A DNA stretch of 64,000 nt from assembly GCA_028752905.1 (NCBI GenBank), contig JAQNBH010000020.1:992001-1056000 (forward strand), in the 5' to 3' direction. The DNA is from Cladorhizidae sp. MBARI D1340-BT2 (Eukaryota > Porifera > Demospongiae > Poecilosclerida > Cladorhizidae). Below the pieces are notes generated by a model. It saw only the letters and a list, made by a program, of their open reading frames with translations, was not told the DNA's origin and made no database searches. Both the position numbers and the translations under genes were made by a program. Positions 38,651 to 51,367 of this stretch are shown piece after piece (within the stretch, counting starts at the first letter, position 1; every line of letters begins with the position of its first letter).

Positions 38651-41600
38651 CGAATGATAGGTTTCATTATGTGTTCTCTATCTTGATATTTGCCCTAATT
38701 TGGTCTATATGTTTCTCATTTTCCCCCCAAAAATCTTGTTATTTTGCCGTAAAGCTCATAACTTTTCTACACTTTACCCCAAAAAGAAATTTTTTATATC
38801 ACCGGATAGCCCTTCTAATTATCTGTCTTTTGTACGTGCCAAAATGTTTAGTACTCTAAGTATTAGCAAGTTATGATGATTTGAAGTGGTAAGGTTTGCG
38901 ATCTTTCCTGGCGTTTTCCAGTTGCCAAAGCGGTGGCCTGCCAGTGAAAACCACTACATTTATTGATAATCTGTTGACATGTTGCAGATAAGGGCCTTCT
39001 CTATCAGTTGACAAAATCTGGGACTTTGGTCTTGTTAATTAGGGCAGTTATGAATTGTACTACTCTTACTTGATGCTAAACATGTTAGCTTCGTAGATTA
39101 TCCACACTTCACTGAATAGACTTGATGTATAGCTATTAAGATAGGACTCTCTAAGTGCTCTCTCTTGATACCAAACATCCATATATTCTGCACACTTCAC
39201 TGTAATGGACTTGCAAGATAGGTATCTCTCAGTGTTCTCTATCTTGAGCTAAACATGTTAGCTTCATAGATTCTCCACACTTCACTGAATAGACTTGATA
39301 TATAGCTCTAAAGGTAGGCCTCTCTCTGTTCTCTCTCTTGATACCAAACGTCCGTATATTCTGCATACATAGAATCACAAGATAGGTTTCTCTATGTGTT
39401 CTCTATCTTGATGCTAAACAGGTTAGCTTCATAGATTCTCCACACTTCACTGTATAAACTTGATATATAGCTATTAAGATAGGTCTCTCCCTGTGCTCTC
39501 TGTTGATATCAAACATCCATAATATTCTGCATACTTCACTGTAATGGACTTGATATGATTCAAATGATAGGTTTCATTATGTGTTCTCTATCTTGATATT
39601 TGCCCTAATTTGGTCTATAATATGTTTCTCATTTTCCCCCCAAAAATCTTGCTTTTTTGCCGTAAAGCTCATAACTTTTCTACACTTTACCCACAAAAGA
39701 TATTTTTATATCACCGAATAGCCCTTCTAATTATCTATCTTTTGTATGTGCCAAAATTTTGAGTACTCTAAGTATTAGCAAGTTATGGTGATTTGAAGTG
39801 GTAAGGTTTGCGATCTTTCCTGGCGTTTTCCAGTTGCCAAAGCGGTGGCCTGCCAGTGAAAAACCACTACATTTATTGATAATCTGTTGACATGTTGCAG
39901 ATAAGGGCCTTCTCTATCAGTTGACAAAATCTGGGACTTTGGTCTTGTTAATTAGGGCAGTTATGAATTGTACTCTTACTTGATGCTAAACATGTTAGCT
40001 TCGTAGATTATCCACACCACTGAATAGACTTGATGTATAGCTATTAAGATAGGACTCTCTAAGTGCTCTCTCTTGATACCAAACATCCATATATTCTGCA
40101 CACTTCACTGTAATGGACTTGCAAGATAGGTATCTCTCAGTGTTCTCTATCTTGAGCTAAACATGTTAGCTTCATAGATTCTCCACACTTCACTGAATAG
40201 AGTTGATATATAGCTCTAAAGGTAGGCCTCTCTCTGTTCTCTCTCTTGATACCAAACATCCGTATATTCTGCATACATAGAATCACAAGATAGGTTTCTC
40301 TATGTGTTCTCTATCTTGATGCTAAACAGGTTAGCTTCATAGATTCTCCACACTTCACTGTATAAACTTGATATATAGCTATTAAGATAGGTCTCTCCCT
40401 GTGCTCTCTGTTGATATCAAACATCCATAATATTCTGCACAATTCACTGTAATGGACTTGATATGATTCGAATGATAGGTTTCATTATGTGTTCTCTATC
40501 TTGATATTTGCCCTAATTTGGTCTATAATATGTTTCTCATTTTCCCCCCAAAAATCTTGCTTTTTTGCCGTAAAGCTCATAACTTTTCTACACTTTATCC
40601 AAAAAAGATAATTTTTATATCACCGAATAGCCCTTCTAATTATCTGTCTTTTGTACGTGCCAATATTTTGTGTACTCTAAGTATTAGCAAGTTATGGTGA
40701 TTTGAAGTGGTAAGGTTTGCGATCTTTCCTGGCGTTTTCCAGTTGCCAAAGCGGTGGCCTGCCAGTGAAAAACCACTACATTTATTGATAATCTGTTGAC
40801 ATGTTGCAGATAAGGACCTTCTCTATCAGTTGACAAAATCTGGCACTTTGGTCTTGTTAATTAGGGCAGTTATGAATTGTAATCTTACTTGATGCTAAAC
40901 ATGTTAGCTTCGTAGATTATCCACACCACTGAATAGACTTGATGTATAGCTATTAAGATAGGACTCTCTAAGTGCTCTCTCTTGATACCAAACATCCATA
41001 TATTCTGCACACTTCACTGTAATGGACTTGCAAGATAGGTATCTCTCAGTGTTCTCTATCTTGAGCTAAACATGTTAGCTTCATAGATTCTCCACACTTC
41101 ACTGAATAGAGTTGATATATAGCTCTTAAGGTAGGCCTCTCTCTGTTCTCTCTCTTGATACCAAACATCCGTATATTCTGCATACATAGAATCACAAGAT
41201 AGGTTTCTCTATGTGTTATCTATCTTGATGCTAAACAGGTTAGCTTCATAGATTCTCCACACTTCACTGTATAAACTTGATATATAGCTATTAAGATAGG
41301 TCTCTCCCTGTGCTCTCTGTTGATATCAAACATCCATAATATTCTGCACACTTCACTGTAATGGACTTGATATGATTCGAATGATAGGTTTCATTATGTG
41401 TTCTCTATCTTGATATTTGCCCTAATTTGGTCTATATGTTTCTCATTTCCCCCCAAAAAATCTTGTTATTTTGCCGTAAAGCTCATAACTTTTCTACACT
41501 TTACCCCAAAAAGATAATTTTTATATCACCGGATAGCCCTTCTAATTATCTGTCTTTTGTACGTGCCAAAATGTTTAGTACTCTAAGTATTAGCAAGTTA

Positions 41601-44104
41601 TGATGATTTGAAGTGGTAAGGTTTGCGATCTTTCCTGGCGTTTTCCAGTTGCCAAAGCGGTGGCCTGCCAGTGAAAACCACTACATTTATTGATAATCTG
41701 TTGACATGTTGCAGATAAGGGCCTTCTCTATCAGTTGACAAAATCTGGGACTTTGGTCTTGTTAATTAGGGCAGTTATGAATTGTACTACTCTTACTTGA
41801 TGCTAAACATGTTAGCTTCGTAGATTATCCACACTTCACTGAATAGACTTGATGTATAGCTATTAAGATAGGACTCTCTAAGTGCTCTCTCTTGATACCA
41901 AACATCCATATATTCTGCACACTTCACTGTAATGGACTTGCAAGATAGGTATCTCTCAGTGTTCTCTATCTTGAGCTAAACATGTTAGCTTCATAGATTC
42001 TCCACACTTCACTGAATAGACTTGATATATAGCTCTAAAGGTAGGCCTCTCTCTGTTCTCTCTCTTGATACCAAACGTCCGTATATTCTGCATACATAGA
42101 ATCACAAGATAGGTTTCTCTATGTGTTCTCTATCTTGATGCTAAACAGGTTAGCTTCATAGATTCTCCACACTTCACTGTATAAACTTGATATATAGCTA
42201 TTAAGATAGGTCTCTCCCTGTGCTCTCTGTTGATATCAAACATCCATAATATTCTGCATACTTCACTGTAATGGACTTGATATGATTCAAATGATAGGTT
42301 TCATTATGTGTTCTCTATCTTGATATTTGCCCTAATTTGGTCTATAATATGTTTCTCATTTTTCCCCCAAAAATCTTGCTTTTTTGCCGTAAAGCTCATA
42401 ACTTTTCTACACTTTACCCACAAAAGATATTTTTATATCACCGAATAGCCCTTCTAATTATCTATCTTTTGTATGTGCCAAAATTTTGAGTACTCTAAGT
42501 ATTAGCAAGTTATGGTGATTTGAAGTGGTAAGGTTTGCGATCTTTCCTGGCGTTTTCCAGTTGCCAAAGCGGTGGCCTGCCAGTGAAAAACCACTACATT
42601 TATTGATAATCTGTTGACATGTTGCAGATAAGGGCCTTCTCTATCAGTTGACAAAATCTGGGACTTTGGTCTTGTTAATTAGGGCAGTTATGAATTGTAC
42701 TCTTACTTGATGCTAAACATGTTAGCTTCGTAGATTATCCACACCACTGAATAGACTTGATGTATAGCTATTAAGATAGGACTCTCTAAGTGCTCTCTCT
42801 TGATACCAAACATCCATATATTCTGCACACTTCACTGTAATGGACTTGCAAGATAGGTATCTCTCAGTGTTCTCTATCTTGAGCTAAACATGTTAGCTTC
42901 ATAGATTCTCCACACTTCACTGAATAGAGTTGATATATAGCTCTAAAGGTAGGCCTCTCTCTGTTCTCTCTCTTGATACCAAACATCCGTATATTCTGCA
43001 TACATAGAATCACAAGATAGGTTTCTCTATGTGTTCTCTATCTTGATGCTAAACAGGTTAGCTTCATAGATTCTCCACACTTCACTGTATAAACTTGATA
43101 TATAGCTATTAAGATAGGTCTCTCCCTGTGCTCTCTGTTGATATCAAACATCCATAATATTCTGCACAATTCACTGTAATGGACTTGATATGATTCGAAT
43201 GATAGGTTTCATTATGTGTTCTCTATCTTGATATTTGCCCTAATTTGGTCTATAATATGTTTCTCATTTCCCCCCAAAAAATCTTGCTTTTTTGCCGTAA
43301 AGCTCATAACTTTTCTACACTTTATCCAAAAAAGATAATTTTTATATCACCGAATAGCCCTTCTAATTATCTGTCTTTTGTATGTGCCAATATTTTGTGT
43401 ACTCTAAGTATTAGCAAGTTATGGTGATTTGAAGTGGTAAGGTTTGCGATCTTTCCTGGCGTTTTCCAGTTGCCAAAGTGGTGGCCTGCCAGTGAAAAAC
43501 CACTACATTTATTGATAATCTGTTGACATGTTGCAGATAAGGACCTTCTCTATCAGTTGACAAAATCTGGCACTTTGGTCTTGTTAATTAGGGCAGTTAT
43601 GAATTGTAATCTTACTTGATGCTAAACATGTTAGCTTCGTAGATTATCCACACCACTGAATAGACTTGATGTATAGCTATTAAGATAGGACTCTCTAAGT
43701 GCTCTCTCTTGATACCAAACATCCATATATTCTGCACACTTCACTGTAATGGACTTGCAAGATAGGTATCTCTCAGTGTTCTCTATCTTGAGCTAAACAT
43801 GTTAGCTTCATAGATTCTCCACACTTCACTGAATAGAGTTGATATATAGCTCTTAAGGTAGGCCTCTCTCTGTTCTCTCTCTTGATACCAAACATCCGTA
43901 TATTCTGCATACATAGAATCACAAGATAGGTTTCTCTATGTGTTATCTATCTTGATGCTAAACAGGTTAGCTTCATAGATTCTCCACACTTCACTGTATA
44001 AACTTGATATATAGCTATTAAGATAGGTCTCTCCCTGTGCTCTCTGTTGATATCAAACATCCATAATATTCTGCACACTTCACTGTAATGGACTTGATAT
44101 GATT
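38651..44104 (+). repeat. Units 44-49: two C1-C2-A trimers (period 2727 bp)
   Basis: The units start at 38651 (C1, 910), 39561 (C2, 908), 40469 (A, 909), 41378 (C1, 910), 42288 (C2, 908) and 43196 (A, 909). Markers repeat at exactly 2727 bp. GATTCAAATG replaces GATTCGAATG at 39562 and 42289. CTCTTAAGG replaces CTCTAAAGG at 41127 and 43854. Both C1 units have lost one A (GTGAAAACCAC), which unit 38 retains, so this trimer duplication is later than the split from the 33197 block. Confidence 0.93.
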
Positions 44105-47100
44105 CGAATGATAGGTTTCATTATGTGTTCTCTATCTTGATATTTGCCCTAATTTGGTCTATATGTTTCTCATTTCCCCCCAAAAAATCTTGTTATTTTG
44201 CCGTAAAGCTCATAACTTTTCTACACTTTACCCCAAAAAGAAAATTTTTATATCACCGGATAGCCCTTCTAATTATCTGTCTTTTGTACGTGCCAAAATT
44301 TTGTGTACTCTAAGTATTAGCACGTTATGGTGATTTGAAGTGGTAAGGTTTGCGATCTTTCCTGGCGTTTTCCAGTTGCCAAAGCGGTGGCCTGCCAGTG
44401 AAAAACCACTACATTTATTGATAATCTGTTGACATGTTGCAGATAAGGACCTTCTCTATCAGTTGACAAAATCTGGCACTTTGGTCTTGTTAATTAGGGC
44501 AGTTATGAATTGTAATCTTACTTGATGCTAAACATGTTAGCTTCGTAGATTATCCACACCACTGAATATACTTGATGTATAGCTATTAAGATAGGACTCT
44601 CTAAGTGCTCTCTCTTGATACCAAACATCCATATATTCTGCACACTTCACTGTAATGGACTTGCAAGATAGGTATCTCTCAGTGTTCTCTATCTTGAGCT
44701 AAACATGTTAGCTTCATAGATTCTCCACACTTCACTGAATAGAGTTGATATATAGCTCTAAAGGTAGGCCTCTCTCTGTTCTCTCTCTTGATACCAAACA
44801 TCCGTATATTCTGCATACATAGAATCACAAGATAGGTTTCTCTATGTGTTCTCTATCTTGATGCTAAACAGGTTAGCTTCATAGATTCTCCACACTTCAC
44901 TGTATAAACTTGATATATAGCTATTAAGATAGGTCTCTCCCTGTGCTCTCTGTTGATATCAAACATCCATAATATTCTGCACAATTCACTGTAATGGACT
45001 TGATATGATTCGAATGATAGGTTTCATTATGTGTTCTCTATCTTGATATTTGCCCTAATTTGGTCTATAATATGTTTCTCATTTTCCCCCCAAAAATCTT
45101 GCTTTTTTGCCGTAAAGCTCATAACTTTTCTACACTTTATCCAAAAAAGATAATTTTTATATCACCGAATAGCCCTTCTAATTATCTGTCTTTTGTACGT
45201 GCCAATATTTTGTGTACTCTAAGTATTAGCAAGTTATGGTGATTTGAAGTGGTAAGGTTTGCGATCTTTCCTGGCGTTTTCCAGTTGCCAAAGCGGTGGC
45301 CTGCCAGTGAAAAACCACTACATTTATTGATAACCTGTTGACATGTTGCAGATAAGGACCTTCTCTATCAGTTGACAAAATCTGGCACTTTGGTCTTGTT
45401 AATTAGGGCAGTTATGAATTGTAATCTTACTTGATGCTAAACATGTTAGCTTCGTAGATTATCCACACCACTGAATAGACTTGATGTATAGCTATTAAGA
45501 TAGGACTCTCTAAGTGCTCTCTCTTGATACCAAACATCCATATATTCTGCACACTTCACTGTAATGGACTTGCAAGATAGGTATCTCTCAGTGTTCTCTA
45601 TCTTGAGCTAAACATGTTAGCTTCATAGATTCTCCACACTTCACTGAATAGAGTTGATATATAGCTCTAAAGGTAGGCCTCTCTCTGTTCTCTCTCTTGA
45701 TACCAAACATCCGTATATTCTGCATACATAGAATCACAAGATAGGTTTCTCTATGTGTTCTCTATCTTGATGCTAAACAGGTTAGCTTCATAGATTCTCC
45801 ACACTTCACTGTATAAACTTGATATATAGCTATTAAGATAGGTCTCTCCCTGTGCTCTCTGTTGATATCAAACATCCATAATATTCTGCACAATTCACTG
45901 TAATGGACTTGATATGATTCGAATGATAGGTTTCATTATGTGTTCTCTATCTTGATATTTGCCCTAATTTGGTCTATAATATGTTTCTCATTTTCCCCCC
46001 AAAAATCTTGCTTTTTTGCCGTAAAGCTCATAACTTTTCTACACTTTATCCAAAAAAGATAATTTTTATATCACCGAATAGCCCTTCTAATTATCTGTCT
46101 TTTGTACGTGCCAATATTTTGTGTACTCTAAGTATTAGCAAGTTATGGTGATTTGAAGTGGTAAGGTTTGCGATCTTTCCTGGCGTTTTCCAGTTGCCAA
46201 AGCGGTGGCCTGCCAGTGAAAAACCACTACATTTATTGATAATCTGTTGACATGTTGCAGATAAGGACCTTCTCTATCAGTTGACAAAATCTGGCACTTT
46301 GGTCTTGTTAATTAGGGCAGTTATGAATTGTAATCTTACTTGATGCTAAACATGTTAGCTTCGTAGATTATCCACACCACTGAATAGACTTGATGTATAG
46401 CTATTAAGATAGGACTCTCTAAGTGCTCTCTCTTGATACCAAACATCCATATATTCTGCACACTTCACTGTAATGGACTTGCAAGATAGGTATCTCTCAG
46501 TGTTCTCTATCTTGAGCTAAACATGTTAGCTTCATAGATTCTCCACACTTCACTGAATAGAGTTGATATATAGCTCTTAAGGTAGGCCTCTCTCTGTTCT
46601 CTCTCTTGATACCAAACATCCGTATATTCTGCATACATAGAATCACAAGATAGGTTTCTCTATGTGTTATCTATCTTGATGCTAAACAGGTTAGCTTCAT
46701 AGATTCTCCACACTTCACTGTATAAACTTGATATATAGCTATTAAGATAGGTCTCTCCCTGTGCTCTCTGTTGATATCAAACATCCATAATATTCTGCAC
46801 ACTTCACTGTAATGGACTTGATATGATTCGAATGATAGGTTTCATTATGTGTTCTCTATCTTGATATTTGCCCTAATTTGGTCTATATGTTTCTCATTTC
46901 CCCCCAAAAAATCTTGTTATTTTGCCGTAAAGCTCATAACTTTTCTACACTTTACCCCAAAAAGAAAATTTTTATATCACCGGATAGCCCTTCTAATTAT
47001 CTGTCTTTTGTACGTGCCAAAATTTTGTGTACTCTAAGTATTAGCACGTTATGGTGATTTGAAGTGGTAAGGTTTGCGATCTTTCCTGGCGTTTTCCAGT

Positions 47101-49552
47101 TGCCAAAGCGGTGGCCTGCCAGTGAAAAACCACTACATTTATTGATAATCTGTTGACATGTTGCAGATAAGGACCTTCTCTATCAGTTGACAAAATCTGG
47201 CACTTTGGTCTTGTTAATTAGGGCAGTTATGAATTGTAATCTTACTTGATGCTAAACATGTTAGCTTCGTAGATTATCCACACCACTGAATATACTTGAT
47301 GTATAGCTATTAAGATAGGACTCTCTAAGTGCTCTCTCTTGATACCAAACATCCATATATTCTGCACACTTCACTGTAATGGACTTGCAAGATAGGTATC
47401 TCTCAGTGTTCTCTATCTTGAGCTAAACATGTTAGCTTCATAGATTCTCCACACTTCACTGAATAGAGTTGATATATAGCTCTAAAGGTAGGCCTCTCTC
47501 TGTTCTCTCTCTTGATACCAAACATCCGTATATTCTGCATACATAGAATCACAAGATAGGTTTCTCTATGTGTTCTCTATCTTGATGCTAAACAGGTTAG
47601 CTTCATAGATTCTCCACACTTCACTGTATAAACTTGATATATAGCTATTAAGATAGGTCTCTCCCTGTGCTCTCTGTTGATATCAAACATCCATAATATT
47701 CTGCACAATTCACTGTAATGGACTTGATATGATTCGAATGATAGGTTTCATTATGTGTTCTCTATCTTGATATTTGCCCTAATTTGGTCTATAATATGTT
47801 TCTCATTTTCCCCCCAAAAATCTTGCTTTTTTGCCGTAAAGCTCATAACTTTTCTACACTTTATCCAAAAAAGATAATTTTTATATCACCGAATAGCCCT
47901 TCTAATTATCTGTCTTTTGTACGTGCCAATATTTTGTGTACTCTAAGTATTAGCAAGTTATGGTGATTTGAAGTGGTAAGGTTTGCGATCTTTCCTGGCG
48001 TTTTCCAGTTGCCAAAGCGGTGGCCTGCCAGTGAAAAACCACTACATTTATTGATAACCTGTTGACATGTTGCAGATAAGGACCTTCTCTATCAGTTGAC
48101 AAAATCTGGCACTTTGGTCTTGTTAATTAGGGCAGTTATGAATTGTAATCTTACTTGATGCTAAACATGTTAGCTTCGTAGATTATCCACACCACTGAAT
48201 AGACTTGATGTATAGCTATTAAGATAGGACTCTCTAAGTGCTCTCTCTTGATACCAAACATCCATATATTCTGCACACTTCACTGTAATGGACTTGCAAG
48301 ATAGGTATCTCTCAGTGTTCTCTATCTTGAGCTAAACATGTTAGCTTCATAGATTCTCCACACTTCACTGAATAGAGTTGATATATAGCTCTAAAGGTAG
48401 GCCTCTCTCTGTTCTCTCTCTTGATACCAAACATCCGTATATTCTGCATACATAGAATCACAAGATAGGTTTCTCTATGTGTTCTCTATCTTGATGCTAA
48501 ACAGGTTAGCTTCATAGATTCTCCACACTTCACTGTATAAACTTGATATATAGCTATTAAGATAGGTCTCTCCCTGTGCTCTCTGTTGATATCAAACATC
48601 CATAATATTCTGCACAATTCACTGTAATGGACTTGATATGATTCGAATGATAGGTTTCATTATGTGTTCTCTATCTTGATATTTGCCCTAATTTGGTCTA
48701 TAATATGTTTCTCATTTTCCCCCCAAAAATCTTGCTTTTTTGCCGTAAAGCTCATAACTTTTCTACACTTTATCCAAAAAAGATAATTTTTATATCACCG
48801 AATAGCCCTTCTAATTATCTGTCTTTTGTACGTGCCAATATTTTGTGTACTCTAAGTATTAGCAAGTTATGGTGATTTGAAGTGGTAAGGTTTGCGATCT
48901 TTCCTGGCGTTTTCCAGTTGCCAAAGCGGTGGCCTGCCAGTGAAAAACCACTACATTTATTGATAATCTGTTGACATGTTGCAGATAAGGACCTTCTCTA
49001 TCAGTTGACAAAATCTGGCACTTTGGTCTTGTTAATTAGGGCAGTTATGAATTGTAATCTTACTTGATGCTAAACATGTTAGCTTCGTAGATTATCCACA
49101 CCACTGAATAGACTTGATGTATAGCTATTAAGATAGGACTCTCTAAGTGCTCTCTCTTGATACCAAACATCCATATATTCTGCACACTTCACTGTAATGG
49201 ACTTGCAAGATAGGTATCTCTCAGTGTTCTCTATCTTGAGCTAAACATGTTAGCTTCATAGATTCTCCACACTTCACTGAATAGAGTTGATATATAGCTC
49301 TAAAGGTAGGCCTCTCTCTGTTCTCTCTCTTGATACCAAACATCCGTATATTCTGCATACATAGAATCACAAGATAGGTTTCTCTATGTGTTATCTATCT
49401 TGATGCTAAACAGGTTAGCTTCATAGATTCTCCACACTTCACTGTATAAACTTGATATATAGCTATTAAGATAGGTCTCTCCCTGTGCTCTCTGTTGATA
49501 TCAAACATCCATAATATTCTGCACACTTCACTGTAATGGACTTGATATGATT
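44105..49552 (+). repeat. Units 50-55: two B-A-A trimers (period 2724 bp)
   Basis: The units start at 44105 (B), 45011 (A), 45920 (A), 46829 (B), 47735 (A) and 48644 (A). GCACGTTATGG occurs at 44323 and 47047, and AACCTGTTG at 45334 and 48058, each pair 2724 bp apart. CTCTTAAGG at 46578 continues the series from 41127 and 43854, so the trimer register carries over from the C block even though the unit types changed. B units 50 and 53 have T3C6A6 and ACCGGATAG. Confidence 0.92.
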
Positions 49553-51367
49553 CGAATGATAGGTTTCATTATGTGTTCTCTATCTTGATATTTGCCCTAA
49601 TTTGGTCTATATGTTTCTCATTTCCCCCCCAAAAATCTTGTTATTTTGCCGTAAAGCTCATAACTTTTCTACACTTTACCCCAAAAAGAAAATTTTTATA
49701 TCACCGAATAGCCCTTCTAATTATCTGTCTTTTGTACGTGCCAATATTTTGTGTACTCTAAGTATTAGCAAGTTATGGTGATTTGAAGTGGTAAGGTTTG
49801 CGATCTTTCCTGGCGTTTTCCAGTTGCCAAAGCGGTGGCCTGCCAGTGAAAAACCACTACATTTATTGATAACCTGTTGACATGTTGCAGATAAGGACCT
49901 TCTCTATCAGTTGACAAAATCTGGCACTTTGGTCTTGTTAATTAGGGCAGTTATGAATTGTAATCTTACTTGATGCTAAACATGTTAGCTTCGTAGATTA
50001 TCCACACCACTGAATAGACTTGATGTATAGCTATTAAGATAGGACTCTCTAAGTGCTCTCTCTTGATACCAAACATCCATATATTCTGCACACTTCACTG
50101 TAATGGACTTGCAAGATAGGTATCTCTCAGTGTTCTCTATCTTGAGCTAAACATGTTAGCTTCATAGATTCTCCACACTTCACTGAATAGAGTTGATATA
50201 TAGCTCTAAAGGTAGGCCTCTCTCTGTTCTCTCTCTTGATACCAAACATCCGTATATTCTGCATACATAGAATCACAAGATAGGTTTCTCTATGTGTTCT
50301 CTATCTTGATGCTAAACAGGTTAGCTTCATAGATTCTCCACACTTCACTGTATAAACTTGATATATAGCTATTAAGATAGGTCTCTCCCTGTGCTCTCTG
50401 TTGATATCAAACATCCATAATATTCTGCACAATTCACTGTAATGGACTTGATATGATTCGAATGATAGGTTTCATTATGTGTTCTCTATCTTGATATTTG
50501 CCCTAATTTGGTCTATAATATGTTTCTCATTTTCCCCCCAAAAATCTTGCTTTTTTGCCGTAAAGCTCATAACTTTTCTACACTTTATCCAAAAAAGATA
50601 ATTTTTATATCACCGAATAGCCCTTCTAATTATCTGTCTTTTGTACGTGCCAATATTTTGTGTACTCTAAGTATTAGCAAGTTATGGTGATTTGAAGTGG
50701 TAAGGTTTGCGATCTTTCCTGGCGTTTTCCAGTTGCCAAAGCGGTGGCCTGCCAGTGAAAAACCACTACATTTATTGATAATCTGTTGACATGTTGCAGA
50801 TAAGGACCTTCTCTATCAGTTGACAAAATCTGGCACTTTGGTCTTGTTAATTAGGGCAGTTATGAATTGTAATCTTACTTGATGCTAAACATGTTAGCTT
50901 CGTAGATTATCCACACCACTGAATAGACTTGATGTATAGCTATTAAGATAGGACTCTCTAAGTGCTCTCTCTTGATACCAAACATCCATATATTCTGCAC
51001 ACTTCACTGTAATGGACTTGCAAGATAGGTATCTCTCAGTGTTCTCTATCTTGAGCTAAACATGTTAGCTTCATAGATTCTCCACACTTCACTGAATAGA
51101 GTTGATATATAGCTCTAAAGGTAGGCCTCTCTCTGTTCTCTCTCTTGATACCAAACATCCGTATATTCTGCATACATAGAATCACAAGATAGGTTTCTCT
51201 ATGTGTTATCTATCTTGATGCTAAACAGGTTAGCTTCATAGATTCTCCACACTTCACTGTATAAACTTGATATATAGCTATTAAGATAGGTCTCTCCCTG
51301 TGCTCTCTGTTGATATCAAACATCCATAATATTCTGCACACTTCACTGTAATGGACTTGATATGATT
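49553..51367 (+). repeat. Units 56-57, B then A
   Basis: The units start at 49553 and 50459. Unit 56 is a B unit with GCCAATATTTTG. It carries AACCTGTTG at 49873, which it shares with A units 51 and 54, 1815 bp after the last of these. This suggests transfer of that segment into a B background. Confidence 0.92.
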
